Positions 43,659-52,864 of a stretch of 64,000 nucleotides of DNA are shown here, piece by piece. This DNA is from CAZQQN01 sp964595485 (lineage in GTDB: Bacteria > Bacteroidota > Bacteroidia > CAILMK01 > CAYYUA01). Numbering within the stretch: position 1 is the first letter of the stretch; every line of letters starts with the position of its first letter. The notes under the pieces were generated by a model, which saw only the letters and a program-made list of their open reading frames with translations, had not been told where the DNA came from and made no database searches. Location: contig CAZQQN010000012.1 in assembly GCA_964595485.1 (NCBI GenBank), positions 1 to 64,000 of the forward strand. Direction: 5' to 3'. The position numbers and the translations under genes were made by a program.

Positions 43659-44871
43659 ATACCCAAAGCAAACCGGAAAATCACCAGGTTACTATGCTTG
43701 GTTACGGCTTCGCAAAAACAAACTGGCCGTGGCTGGGATGGTATTTATAGTTATAACCATCATTATCGCACTTCTTGGACCTTTGCTTTTGCCTGATTCC
43801 TCCCGCAATGCGAATAACATGATGCTTGAGATTGAAATGAAAAAGCCAGGGTTTTCCGTGGATGTGCTAAGGGTGCAGAAAAATGGTGAGCCACCTAAAA
43901 ATAACCTTTTCAAAACTATTTGGCAGGGAAAGAATTTACCATACCGGGATATCCCAATAGCAAATTATCGGTTTGAAAAGGATGAGCTAGTATTTTATCG
44001 GTATATTGGAGATAACGAGAAAAAAGGACAAAAAGAAACCATTCGATTGGCTGATGTTTGCTTTGGCCTTTCACCCGAGAATGCTGAATATCATTACAAA
44101 GGTGATAGTATCTCATTCAAGGATTATCAGGGTAAAATACAATCTCATGAAATTAGTAATTTGAAAACCAAGGTAAAAGACTATCACATAGCCCATAGAA
44201 CCTATTGGCTTGGAACGGATCGCTTTGGACGGGATATGCTCAGTCGTATACTGTTGGGGACCCGTATTTCTCTTACCGTTGGTTTGATAGCCGTTGGAAT
44301 TTCCTTAATAGTAGGCATTGCGATTGGCTCTTTAGGCGGGTTTTTCAGGGGATGGGTCGATGATGTTGTCGTTTGGTTAATCAATGTTGTTTGGTCCATA
44401 CCAACGCTTTTACTGGTTATTTCTCTTAGTATGGCATTGGGAAAAGGTATTTGGCAAGTTTTTGTGGCTGTTGGCTTAACCATGTGGGTTGAGGTAGCAC
44501 GTGTGGTAAGGGGCCAGATTATTAGTATCCGGGAAAGTGGTTATGTAGAGGCTGGCATTGCTTTAGGATTGAAAAATTTCCGTATCATTTCACGGCATAT
44601 AATACCCAATATATTGGGTCCTGTAATTGTTATATCTGCGGCAAATTTTGCCACTGCCATTCTTTTAGAAGCAGGTTTAAGCTTCCTCGGGATAGGTGTT
44701 CAGCCACCCACTCCTGCTTGGGGGTATATGATCAATGACCACAGGGGCTTCATCATCCTGGATTCAGCTTACCTGGCTATTTTACCCGGCATTGCCATAA
44801 TGCTGATGGTACTGGCTTTTTATTTAGTTGGTAACGGTTTGAGGGATGCCATGGATGTGAAGATGGATTAA
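43651..44871 (+). CDS. DppC/OppC-like ABC transporter permease
   Basis: The 406-residue permease has a first membrane helix (about 22-45), then about 110 residues of periplasmic domain that exceed the family norm. A typical BPD permease domain with five helices follows. Signatures are HRTYWLGTDRFGRDMLSR and the EAA loop ESGYVEAGIALGLKNFRIISRHIIPN. Partner genes for the DppB-type permease, ATPases and binding protein are absent here, so they must lie elsewhere. It is the last gene of the overlapping four-gene unit. Confidence 0.87.
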   Translation: MNEYPKQTGKSPGYYAWLRLRKNKLAVAGMVFIVITIIIALLGPLLLPDSSRNANNMMLEIEMKKPGFSVDVLRVQKNGEPPKNNLFKTIWQGKNLPYRDIPIANYRFEKDELVFYRYIGDNEKKGQKETIRLADVCFGLSPENAEYHYKGDSISFKDYQGKIQSHEISNLKTKVKDYHIAHRTYWLGTDRFGRDMLSRILLGTRISLTVGLIAVGISLIVGIAIGSLGGFFRGWVDDVVVWLINVVWSIPTLLLVISLSMALGKGIWQVFVAVGLTMWVEVARVVRGQIISIRESGYVEAGIALGLKNFRIISRHIIPNILGPVIVISAANFATAILLEAGLSFLGIGVQPPTPAWGYMINDHRGFIILDSAYLAILPGIAIMLMVLAFYLVGNGLRDAMDVKMD

Positions 44872-44974
44872 TGCTGCTTATTACAATCCCTTACCAATAA
44901 TTCTACCAAATAGTTCGGGTGTCAGTGGCTTAAGCTAATTCCAACCCCAAGATTTTTGAGTAAGGCAGGCTACT

Positions 44975-46195
44975 TTAATGGCTATGCCCCCCGCCACTAC
45001 CAGATTGCATTTCCCTTAGCAGGTAATGGGCATTTTGAGTGACCAGCCTTGCATTTTCAGGTAATTGGCTATCGTCAAGTTTTACCTGGGTATAGCCTCC
45101 GTCTGTTGGGCCTTTGTTTACCTCCAATCTTTTAAAGGTAAGGAGCTCAGTTTTTTTATCCGCGGTACTGTAAAAGATATAGTGATGATCTTTATCCATT
45201 ACAACGCCGGACTCCGGTAAAGCTTTGCCGGATGCGGTATCTATTATGACCCTGGCATCCACGTACATTCCGGGTAATAATTGATCATAGTCTTTTTTAA
45301 GTTCAGCATGCATTCGAACCGCCTTACGATCATTCTCCAGGGCTTTACCGGTGGCAAAAATTTCTGCCACCATAGGCTCATCACTTTGTTCGTTCGCCAG
45401 TGTGAAAAGTACCCGCTGACCTTTTTTAACTTTTGTAATATTTTCCTCGTAAACCATAAGGTCAATATGAATGTGATGATTATCTACCAATTCAAAAAGG
45501 GTTGATTGAGATTCAACGTATTGCCCCATTTTGATAGGGATGTTTCTTACATATCCTTTTATAGGCGCTTTTACAGCTACTTGTTCTTGCACTTTATCCG
45601 CTGAAAGGTTTTTGGGATCAATATTAATTGAGCGTAACTGGGAAGCTAACGACTGGACTTTAGCCTTTAAAGAACGGTAATTGGATTGAACCTTTTGAAA
45701 TTCACGTTCTGAACCCACATCATCATCATAAAGGTCTTTTTTTCGCTTGTATTCAGCTTTTACGAATTCTAATTCACTAACAGCTTTCAGGTAATTCTCC
45801 TGTAGCTTAGCAAAGGCAGGATCTTCCAGGTAGGCAAGGATCTGGCCTTTCTCCACGAACTCACCCGGTAAAACTTGAATAGCCTTCACCATTCCGCCCA
45901 TCATAGCGTTAACTTTGGCTTCATTCTGAGGTGGCAATTCCAGGCGACCTGTGGCTTTAACAGTATTTTTGAGATTCATTGAAGAAAAAGGCCCCATTTG
46001 AATATTTCCTTTTGCTAATTGAGTTCGGGTAAGTTCCACCTTGTTTTCTCTTTCACCATGATCTTGGTGGTCATGTTTCTCTTCTTCCTTTGTTTGTTCG
46101 GTTTCAGGTGAGCCACCTTTTTCCTTATCTTGCGAACAAGCCATGGCACCAAGGAATGAGAACAGAAGGGTTCTTATGATTATTTTACTCTGCAT
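44975..46195 (-). CDS. CusB-like periplasmic adaptor of a heavy-metal RND pump
   Basis: The 406-residue lipoprotein (lipobox Cys at C20, GAMAC) is a membrane-fusion protein that joins the inner-membrane pump to the outer-membrane channel. It has the biotinyl-lipoyl half-motifs (GRLELPPQNEAKVNAMMGGM; VAVKAPIKGYVRNIPIKMGQ), a long coiled-coil hairpin (about 125-200), and beta-barrel domains. The N-terminus is Glu/His-rich (EEKHDHQDHGERE) and the C-terminus ends GGGHSH, which suggests metal binding. The metal is not known. It lies 100 bp after the fused pump gene. Confidence 0.9.
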   Translation of the reverse strand: MQSKIIIRTLLFSFLGAMACSQDKEKGGSPETEQTKEEEKHDHQDHGERENKVELTRTQLAKGNIQMGPFSSMNLKNTVKATGRLELPPQNEAKVNAMMGGMVKAIQVLPGEFVEKGQILAYLEDPAFAKLQENYLKAVSELEFVKAEYKRKKDLYDDDVGSEREFQKVQSNYRSLKAKVQSLASQLRSINIDPKNLSADKVQEQVAVKAPIKGYVRNIPIKMGQYVESQSTLFELVDNHHIHIDLMVYEENITKVKKGQRVLFTLANEQSDEPMVAEIFATGKALENDRKAVRMHAELKKDYDQLLPGMYVDARVIIDTASGKALPESGVVMDKDHHYIFYSTADKKTELLTFKRLEVNKGPTDGGYTQVKLDDSQLPENARLVTQNAHYLLREMQSGSGGGHSH

Positions 46196-46295
46196 AGCGA
46201 TCTATTGTTTTTATTGTAACGCTTAGTTTTCTACTGACTACTTATTGTTTTAAGAAGCTTTTAAAAATGAACTTTGACTTATTGAAAGTTTTAAT

Positions 46296-49200
46296 TTAAA
46301 ATTCTTTTCCTACTAAGTAAGCTAACTCAATAACTTTCTGATTATGCTTATTAATCACCTTTAAATAGTCCTCCTTTACATTGATAGCTTGGTTAATATA
46401 CTGCGCGTATCGAGGATAATTGATAGCTCCTGCTTTGTATTGGCGAATAGCGTTTTTTAATAATTTGTTGGCCTGCGGTAATCTTTCCTTTTGGTAGTAT
46501 CCTATCTGGTTATCATACTGCTTAAGTTGTTGAAATTGTTTCCTCATATCAGCGTGTATGCGATTCTTGTATACGGCTAATTGAGCTTTTTGCCTTTCCA
46601 TTTCTAACCGAGCCGCTTCGTTGCGGCCTGTATAATGCCAAAAGGCAAGCGGAACTCTAATTCCTACCTGATAAGCAAAAAAACCGCTTTGGCCATTGAT
46701 TTCCTGTTGCCTGTAGGATAGGGTTAAATCCGGCCACAGGTTAGCTTTTTGTTGCTTATAACGTGCCCTGGCCGATTGGATATTCCCCTTGGTTACCTGG
46801 ATATCAGGGTTATTTGCTACCGCAAGCGTATCTAACCTGAAGCTTAATGCTATGGGTTTAAGGCTTTTATTTACCAGGAAAAGACTGTCATCTGTGTTCA
46901 GCGATTGCTGTAATTCCTTGTGATAAACTGATAAATTGGACCTTATTGCTTTTAACCGAACCTGAATTTCTTGGTATTGGCTGGTAGAGGCCAACTTCTC
47001 TAAATTACTTATTTCACCTGTTTTATACCGCTTTTTAGCAGCTTGCTCATAGTTGGTAAAAGCAGTATCAAGCGTCTTGTATAAGCTTTCCATAGCATAT
47101 CCGAACTGAAGCTTATAATAAGCAGCCTTAACGTTTTTCTCCAACTGACGGCGTTTTCGGTTTAAGCGCTCTCTGGCTAATTGAATATTTTCCTCCCGTA
47201 ACTTCTGCTTCTTACTGTAGACCATGGGAAGGCTAACCGTTTGGTTTATCCCAAAAAGGTTTCTAACACCCTGATCATTGCTCACATTGATCTCCTCGCC
47301 ACCTGTGAAAATCTTAGTTTTACCAAGATCAATAGCCGTTTGTTTGAGAGCTTTTTGTCGTTTCAAGGCGTATGCTCCAGATTTTATAGAGGGATGGTTT
47401 TCTACCGCTATATCGATGGCTTTATCAAGGGTTAATTTGCGGATTTTTTGGTTTGGTTCAGTTTCCTGAGCGTTTAACCAGCCCGGCGTCAATCCAAGGG
47501 CACCTAAAAGCAAAATTGTTATTTTAGCCCTATTAGAGGAAGCCGAGATTTGCCTTTTTTGCATGCTTCTCTCAACCAGTGAGTATATAACAGGTAGTAC
47601 CACCATGGTAAGCAAAAAAGCAGTCACTAAGCCTCCAATGACCACAGTAGCAAGGGGTCGTTGAACCTCTGCTCCTGTGGAAGCAGAAGCGGCCATTGGT
47701 AAAAAACCCAGGGCATCTGTCGAAGCCGTTAGCAATACAGGCCGTAAACGCATATCAGTTCCTTTTAAAACCCTTCGAAAAATATTGGTAGTACCTGAAC
47801 GCTTTAATTCGTTGAAAAAGCTTATTAAAACAATGCCATTCAAAACAGCAATGCCGGATAAGGCTATAAATCCCACTGCTGCCGAAATACTAAAAGGCAT
47901 ACCCCTTATATAAAGGGCGAGCACACCTCCTACCCATGCGAGAGGAATCGCTGTAAATACCATCAAGCTTTGCTTGATTGAATTAAAAGTGATAAACAGT
48001 AAAACCATAATCAAACCAAGCGCAAGGGGTACCACAATTAATAATCGCTTTCGAGCTGCCTGGAGATTTTCAAAATCACCGCCATATTTAATTTTATAGC
48101 CAGGAGGCAAATTCAGGTTATGGCTTAATTTCTCCTGGATAGCACTTACTAATGAGGCGATATCCCGATCTCCCGCATTGACTGAGACAACAATACGTCT
48201 TTGGATCTGATCCCTTGATATCTGGGCAGGCCCTGTCTCATAAGTGACTTCAGCAAATGAGCTCATGGGTACTTGTTCACCATCTCCATTCTCCAGGTAT
48301 AGGTTACGGATATCTGCTAAATGTTGCCGGTGTTCTTCTTGTAAACGAACTACCATATCAAAACGTCTCTGTCCTTCATAAACAGTTCCCGTTTTTTTAC
48401 CAGAGAATGCAGTGCTTAAAGCATCATTTGCCTGCTCAATATCAATACCATATTCCCCCATTTTTTTCCGGTTATAATTCACAACCATTTGAGGCAGTCC
48501 GGTGACTTTTTCAACACTCATGCTTTGGATGCCATCGACTTCCTGTAGTAGTTTTTGGGCATTATCCCCCTTTTGCTGGAGCTTTTCCAGGTTATCTCCA
48601 AAAATTTTGACGGCTATATCCGCTTTTACGCCAGTTAAAAATTGGCTGACTAACATTTCTATCGGCTGCGAGAAAGAATAGGAAACACCAGGTATTACCT
48701 GCATTTCTTTTTTCATGGTTTGAATAAGCTCATCCTTGGTTTTAGCCCTTGTCCACTGATCTTCATCATTCAGTGTTACAAACATGTCCGACATTTCGAG
48801 GGACATAGGGTCTGCCGGGACTTCTCCTGTGCCTATCCTCGTTGATACTTCATTGACCTCATCGGGAAATTCTTCCAGTATGATATTTTCTACCTGCGTA
48901 ACCGTCTTGATAGTCTGATTAAGGGATGTGCCGGGTTGTAAAATAGGGTGGACAACAATGCTACCCTCATCCAATTGAGGCATGAAAACAGAGCCCATGC
49001 GAGAAAAAATAAAACCGGTGCCTAAAAGTAAGACAATGCCAATACCCAGAACCGCATACCGGAATTTTAGGCCATATTTGAGAATGGGGAAATAAAAAGC
49101 TTTTACTCCTCTCATGATTTTATCTGAAACTTTGCTTTTGTTATTGCTGGATGGCTTTAGAATCAGGGAAGCCATCATTGGAACGTAAGTTAAACAAAGT

Positions 49201-50681
49201 AGCATTGCTCCGATAAGGGCAAAACCAAAAGTCAGGGCCATTGGCTTGAACATTTTACCTTCAACCCCGGTGAGTGTGAGGATAGGGATGAAAACGATCA
49301 GGATGATCACCTGCCCAAAGAAGGCAGTGCGCATCATCCGGCTTGTTGATTCTATAGCCAGGTTATCAATGGAATCCTGTTTTTCTCCCTTGCTCAGATT
49401 TAGGAATTTATCCCGCCTAATATACAGCTGGTAAACCACGAATTCTACAATGATTACGGCACCATCCACAATGATCCCAAAGTCCATGGCACCTAAACTC
49501 ATAAGGTTCGCATTGATCTGGAATAAATTCATTAAAGAAATGGCAAAAAGTAGGGAGAGCGGGATAACAGATGCCACAATCAATCCCGAACGCCAGTTTC
49601 CCAATAACAGGATTAGCGCAAAGATTACTATGATTCCACCTAACAGAAGGTTTTCGGAAACCGTATTAGTGGTTTCGTTGATTAGTTTACTTCGGTCAAT
49701 AAAGGGCTTTACCTTGACACCTTCCGGCAAGGTTTTTTTGATATCCTTCATCCGGTCCTTTACATTTTGTATAACCTGCGATGAATTTTCACCCTTTAGC
49801 ATCATGGCCTGACCAGCCACTGCCTCTCCTTTGCCATTATAGGTGAAAGCCCCTAAACGCGTTGCATGGCCAAAACCAACTTTAGCTATGTCTTTGATAA
49901 AGACAGGGTAGCCATCGTGCTTTGCGACCCGTATATTTCGAATATCTTCCAGGTTTTTAGCCAGGCCTTTGCCGCGAATGAAATAAGCTTTGGTATTTTT
50001 CTGGATATAACTACCTCCGGCGTTATCATTATTCTGGTGGAGGGCTTCATAGACATCAGCTATTGTGATGTCCATACTTTTTAGTTTGTCAGGGTTTACA
50101 GCTACTTCATACTGCTTTAAATAACCACCCCAGCTGTTGATCTCTACAACACCGTCTATTCCAGCCATCTGCCTTTTGATTAGCCAATCCTGAATTGAAC
50201 GCAATTCTGTTTTGGAATAAGCGGTATCATAACCAGGCTTAGTGGTTACAACCCACTGGTAAATTTCGCCTAAACCTGATATGATAGGGCCCATCTTGGG
50301 GTTGCCTAAACCTTCCGGAATTTTATCCTTGGCGGCCTTAATTTTCTCTTTGATCAGCTGCCGTGGCAGGTAAGTGCCCATATCATCCTTGAAGACAACT
50401 GTCACTACGGATAACCCGAACTTTGAAACTGACCTGATCTTTTTAACCCCGGGCAGGTTAGCCATTTCCTGCTCCACTGGGTAAGTAATGAACTGCTCTA
50501 CTTCCTGGGTTGCCAGATTAGGAGATACGGTCATGACACGAACCTGGTTACTTGAAATGTCAGGTATAGAGTTGATAGGAAGACTTCTGAAGGAGTAAAC
50601 CCCCCAAACTATAAGGGCAATGGTAAAGAGCCCTACAACAATTTTATTTTTTATAGAGAAAGTTATGATACGCTTTATCAT
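46296..50681 (-). CDS. CusA/CzcA heavy-metal RND pump fused to a TolC-like outer-membrane factor
   Basis: The 1461-residue protein joins two normally separate parts. Residues 1 to about 1040 form a complete HME-RND pump (KNKIVVGLFTIALIVWGVYS at the N-terminus; the TM4 motif GAMDFGIIVDGAVIIVEF; later LIMVLLFITFNS and QRPLATVVIGGLVTAF). Residues about 1050-1075 (KITILLLGALGLTPGWLNAQ) look like an internal signal peptide. Residues about 1080-1461 are an outer-membrane-efflux (TolC/CusC) domain (LTLDKAIDIAVENHPSI). The fusion occurs elsewhere in Bacteroidota. Cleavage at the internal signal-like segment is an inference. Confidence 0.92.
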   Translation of the reverse strand: MIKRIITFSIKNKIVVGLFTIALIVWGVYSFRSLPINSIPDISSNQVRVMTVSPNLATQEVEQFITYPVEQEMANLPGVKKIRSVSKFGLSVVTVVFKDDMGTYLPRQLIKEKIKAAKDKIPEGLGNPKMGPIISGLGEIYQWVVTTKPGYDTAYSKTELRSIQDWLIKRQMAGIDGVVEINSWGGYLKQYEVAVNPDKLKSMDITIADVYEALHQNNDNAGGSYIQKNTKAYFIRGKGLAKNLEDIRNIRVAKHDGYPVFIKDIAKVGFGHATRLGAFTYNGKGEAVAGQAMMLKGENSSQVIQNVKDRMKDIKKTLPEGVKVKPFIDRSKLINETTNTVSENLLLGGIIVIFALILLLGNWRSGLIVASVIPLSLLFAISLMNLFQINANLMSLGAMDFGIIVDGAVIIVEFVVYQLYIRRDKFLNLSKGEKQDSIDNLAIESTSRMMRTAFFGQVIILIVFIPILTLTGVEGKMFKPMALTFGFALIGAMLLCLTYVPMMASLILKPSSNNKSKVSDKIMRGVKAFYFPILKYGLKFRYAVLGIGIVLLLGTGFIFSRMGSVFMPQLDEGSIVVHPILQPGTSLNQTIKTVTQVENIILEEFPDEVNEVSTRIGTGEVPADPMSLEMSDMFVTLNDEDQWTRAKTKDELIQTMKKEMQVIPGVSYSFSQPIEMLVSQFLTGVKADIAVKIFGDNLEKLQQKGDNAQKLLQEVDGIQSMSVEKVTGLPQMVVNYNRKKMGEYGIDIEQANDALSTAFSGKKTGTVYEGQRRFDMVVRLQEEHRQHLADIRNLYLENGDGEQVPMSSFAEVTYETGPAQISRDQIQRRIVVSVNAGDRDIASLVSAIQEKLSHNLNLPPGYKIKYGGDFENLQAARKRLLIVVPLALGLIMVLLFITFNSIKQSLMVFTAIPLAWVGGVLALYIRGMPFSISAAVGFIALSGIAVLNGIVLISFFNELKRSGTTNIFRRVLKGTDMRLRPVLLTASTDALGFLPMAASASTGAEVQRPLATVVIGGLVTAFLLTMVVLPVIYSLVERSMQKRQISASSNRAKITILLLGALGLTPGWLNAQETEPNQKIRKLTLDKAIDIAVENHPSIKSGAYALKRQKALKQTAIDLGKTKIFTGGEEINVSNDQGVRNLFGINQTVSLPMVYSKKQKLREENIQLARERLNRKRRQLEKNVKAAYYKLQFGYAMESLYKTLDTAFTNYEQAAKKRYKTGEISNLEKLASTSQYQEIQVRLKAIRSNLSVYHKELQQSLNTDDSLFLVNKSLKPIALSFRLDTLAVANNPDIQVTKGNIQSARARYKQQKANLWPDLTLSYRQQEINGQSGFFAYQVGIRVPLAFWHYTGRNEAARLEMERQKAQLAVYKNRIHADMRKQFQQLKQYDNQIGYYQKERLPQANKLLKNAIRQYKAGAINYPRYAQYINQAINVKEDYLKVINKHNQKVIELAYLVGKEF

Positions 50682-50744
50682 AAAGGGATAATAATTTATT
50701 AGTTCTTAACTAGTGGCCAAGACCGGAAATACCGGCTTTAAAGG

Positions 50745-50761
50745 ATACAATTTGATTGTAT
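50745..50761. promoter_or_regulatory. Palindrome upstream of the RND pump gene
   Basis: ATACAAT/ATTGTAT form a perfect 7-bp inverted repeat with a 3-bp centre, 64 bp upstream of the pump start and after the terminator of the preceding gene. It is a candidate operator for a metal-responsive regulator; no regulator gene is adjacent. Confidence 0.35.
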
Positions 50762-50784
50762 TATTAAGAAATGGCACATCGATT

Positions 50785-50805
50785 AAAAAAGGTTAGTCAA
50801 CCTTT
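50785..50805 (-). terminator. Terminator after the Cys/His-rich protein gene
   Basis: AAAGGTT (50788-50794) pairs with AACCTTT (50799-50805) around a 4-nt loop, followed on the minus strand by a T-run. It lies 20 bp after the stop codon at 50825 and separates that gene from the pump gene. Confidence 0.6.
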
Positions 50806-50824
50806 GTCTTTCATCGAAGAGAGA

Positions 50825-51166
50825 TTAAGCCTGTTTTGGAGGTTGCCATAGGCCATCGTTTGCATTCTTGGATGCGGCCTCTTGAAAAAGGTAAGTCAAT
50901 ACGGATATGTAAGGAATTATACGCTTTTGGGGATAATATTCCATATACATGTTGAAAACTTTACATAAATGACAGCAATGATCGCTGCAGAGGGATTGCC
51001 CATTTTTTTCCTTATTGTCTCCGTCTAAACTATGATGAAAAGTGTGGAGGCTAACTTCTGATGAAGGATCCTGCGATAAATTATCTGCCGGACATGCAAA
51101 TATGGATTGGGGAGAAAGGATACCCAAAACCGCCATTAAAAGGATAATTTTGATAAGAATTTGCAT
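50825..51166 (-). CDS. Small Cys/His-rich periplasmic protein of the metal-efflux locus
   Basis: The 113-residue protein has a signal peptide (about 1-24, ending IFAC). The mature part is rich in Cys and His: HTFHHSLDG, then LCSDHCCHLC. That segment recalls small exported Cys/His-rich proteins found next to metal RND pumps in Bacteroidota (HYC_CC_PP-type). A role in metal binding or sensing at the pump is likely but inferred. The gene lies upstream of the pump on the same strand but is separated from it by a terminator. Confidence 0.7.
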   Translation of the reverse strand: MQILIKIILLMAVLGILSPQSIFACPADNLSQDPSSEVSLHTFHHSLDGDNKEKNGQSLCSDHCCHLCKVFNMYMEYYPQKRIIPYISVLTYLFQEAASKNANDGLWQPPKQA

Positions 51167-51321
51167 ACCCGGTTTTAACGCTTATTTACAACCTTCTAAA
51201 AACAAATATCCTTCAAAAGGTTTCATTGTTTGAAGGGTCGTTAAAATTTAGAATGGTTTTAAATATTGCCTTGTGCAATCATCAAAAGCACGCTTAATTT
51301 GAGGAATTGAAGGTCTCAATG

Positions 51322-51795
51322 TTATTCATTTTCAAAACCCTTTTTAATTGCCGCTGCAGCAGCTTGGTCTGCCGGAAAAGTCAGATGGGAGCTGCTTAGG
51401 TCTTTTATAGCTACCCACTCATGTGAAATGGCATTTGTCTCATCCAGGCTCTCTATGTTTTTGGTGCCTAATGCCATTTCATTTAAATCTTTACTATTGA
51501 TAATATTTACCCAATAGTGTAACACAATTACCTGCTCCTCCTGCCTGAAATAATTTCTTACGAAAAAATCCGGTGTGAAAAATAAGTGACCCGGATGGAT
51601 AGCAAGGCCTATTTCTTCCTGGAATTCTCTTATGAGACAGTTTTGAGGAGTTTCGCCTAATTTTAACCCTCCGCCGGGAAACTTAGAAAAGGCATAATTC
51701 CTTAAATATTCATGAGAAAGTAGGATATGATCATTATTTACTAAAAGGCCATACACTCTTATATTCAATTTTTCAATGGGGGGATACCCTGACAT
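51322..51795 (-). CDS. Nudix hydrolase
   Basis: The preferred 157-residue product starts MSGYPPIEKLNIRVYG; a longer frame from 51897 would add 34 residues that overlap the divergent promoter and is not favoured. The Nudix box (GX5EX7REUXEEXGU) is complete: GGLKLGETPQNCLIREFQEE followed by IGL. Family members hydrolyse NDP-linked substrates. The substrate is unknown. Confidence 0.9.
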   Translation of the reverse strand: MSGYPPIEKLNIRVYGLLVNNDHILLSHEYLRNYAFSKFPGGGLKLGETPQNCLIREFQEEIGLAIHPGHLFFTPDFFVRNYFRQEEQVIVLHYWVNIINSKDLNEMALGTKNIESLDETNAISHEWVAIKDLSSSHLTFPADQAAAAAIKKGFENE

Positions 51796-51854
51796 TGGTT
51801 GCTTTTCAAATTGCTTTAAAACAAATTTAAGAAGGTTGGAGCATTTGCACTTGG

Positions 51855-51883
51855 TTTGATAAATCGGAATATTTGTATTTTTG
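51855..51883 (+). promoter_or_regulatory. Promoter of the gene at 51913
   Basis: TTTG at 51855-51858 and TATTTTTG at 51876-51883 (perfect TAnnTTTG) are separated by 17 bp. The ATG is 30 bp downstream. Its position inside the longer Nudix reading frame supports the later Nudix start. Confidence 0.55.
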
Positions 51884-51912
51884 TTAGCAAATGACACTAA
51901 GCTTATGTGGCT

Positions 51913-52368
51913 ATGAACGATTTGGAGCGCATCATTGAGGTAGGAGATAATTTTGGTAAAACCTGTCCAAACCGAGACCAGGTGCTGGAAAAGGTATATG
52001 ATTTTGCCAGGGCATTAGCGGAAAGGAATCCCAAGGAAGCTGAAACCCTGGTTATTACAACATCTATGGATAAATTCAGATGGGAGCTGGATCAATTGCT
52101 AAGGCCTTATTGGCGTGAAATGGCTGATGAAGAGCCTGATTTTACAAGAGATCTGTCATTGGATATTTCAGATCCTCATTTTGTTAAAGAAAAAGACTCT
52201 AAACCTGAGTTCAGCAATAATGATTTTAATTTATCAGAAAATGAGTCTCTTTCTATGCGTGTAGCGATCAATGGAGAAGTCGTTCCTGTTTATTTGAATT
52301 TTTCAATACAAAAATATGACGAGGTTTACTTTTTAAAGCTGGAATCTCCATTTAAAAAATTTTGGTAA
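51913..52368 (+). CDS. Hypothetical protein
   Basis: The preferred start is ATG at 51913, two codons after a GTG. The 151-residue soluble protein has an N-terminal helical half with regularly spaced acidic and basic residues (DLERIIEVGDNFGKT; EKVYDFARALAERNPKEAET). The C-terminal half has beta-type strands (LSMRVAINGEVVPVYLNFSI; YFLKLESPFKKFW). It has no signal peptide, no cysteine cluster and no catalytic motif that I recognise. It precedes rsfS by 81 bp. Confidence 0.6.
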   Translation: MNDLERIIEVGDNFGKTCPNRDQVLEKVYDFARALAERNPKEAETLVITTSMDKFRWELDQLLRPYWREMADEEPDFTRDLSLDISDPHFVKEKDSKPEFSNNDFNLSENESLSMRVAINGEVVPVYLNFSIQKYDEVYFLKLESPFKKFW

Positions 52369-52449
52369 ATGATAAAAGACAGTTTGACATGAACCTCATG
52401 GTTTCAATGCTGTTACCTTTAATAAATATTAAAAAAAACTGGTATGTGA

Positions 52450-52833
52450 ATGAAAAAGGAATTAGAAACTTTGGATGAAAAAGCTTCGCTTATTTACTTG
52501 ATTATTAAAGCGTTGCAGGAAAAACATGCCAAATCCATTGTTTCATTAGACGTTTCCCACCTTGACAATGCGCCTACTGAATCCTTTATAATTTGCCACG
52601 GAGGTTCCGATAGGCAGGTTGAAACGCTGGCCCAGGAAGTTGAGAAAAAAGTGAACACTTCTAAGGAGGAAAAGCCTTATCACAGGGAAGGTTACGATAA
52701 TAAGGAATGGATTTTGCTTGACTACGTGGATGTGGGTGTGCACATATTTCAAGAAGAAAAAAGAACATTCTATGCCCTCGAAGAGTTATGGGGCGATGCT
52801 AAAATAGAACATTTCGATAGTGAAGATGAATAA
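52450..52833 (+). CDS. rsfS: Ribosome silencing factor RsfS
   Basis: RsfS binds ribosomal protein L14 and keeps the subunits apart in stationary phase or low nutrients. The 127-residue protein has the family pattern: VSLDVSHLDNAPTESFIICHG, SDRQVETLAQEVEKKV, EWILLDYVDVGVHIF, and YALEELWGDA. It lies 31 bp before the preferred ftsH start, in one unit. Confidence 0.94.
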   Translation: MKKELETLDEKASLIYLIIKALQEKHAKSIVSLDVSHLDNAPTESFIICHGGSDRQVETLAQEVEKKVNTSKEEKPYHREGYDNKEWILLDYVDVGVHIFQEEKRTFYALEELWGDAKIEHFDSEDE

Positions 52834-52864
52834 TTATATTTTGAAACCCTGGAGGTTATTTAAC

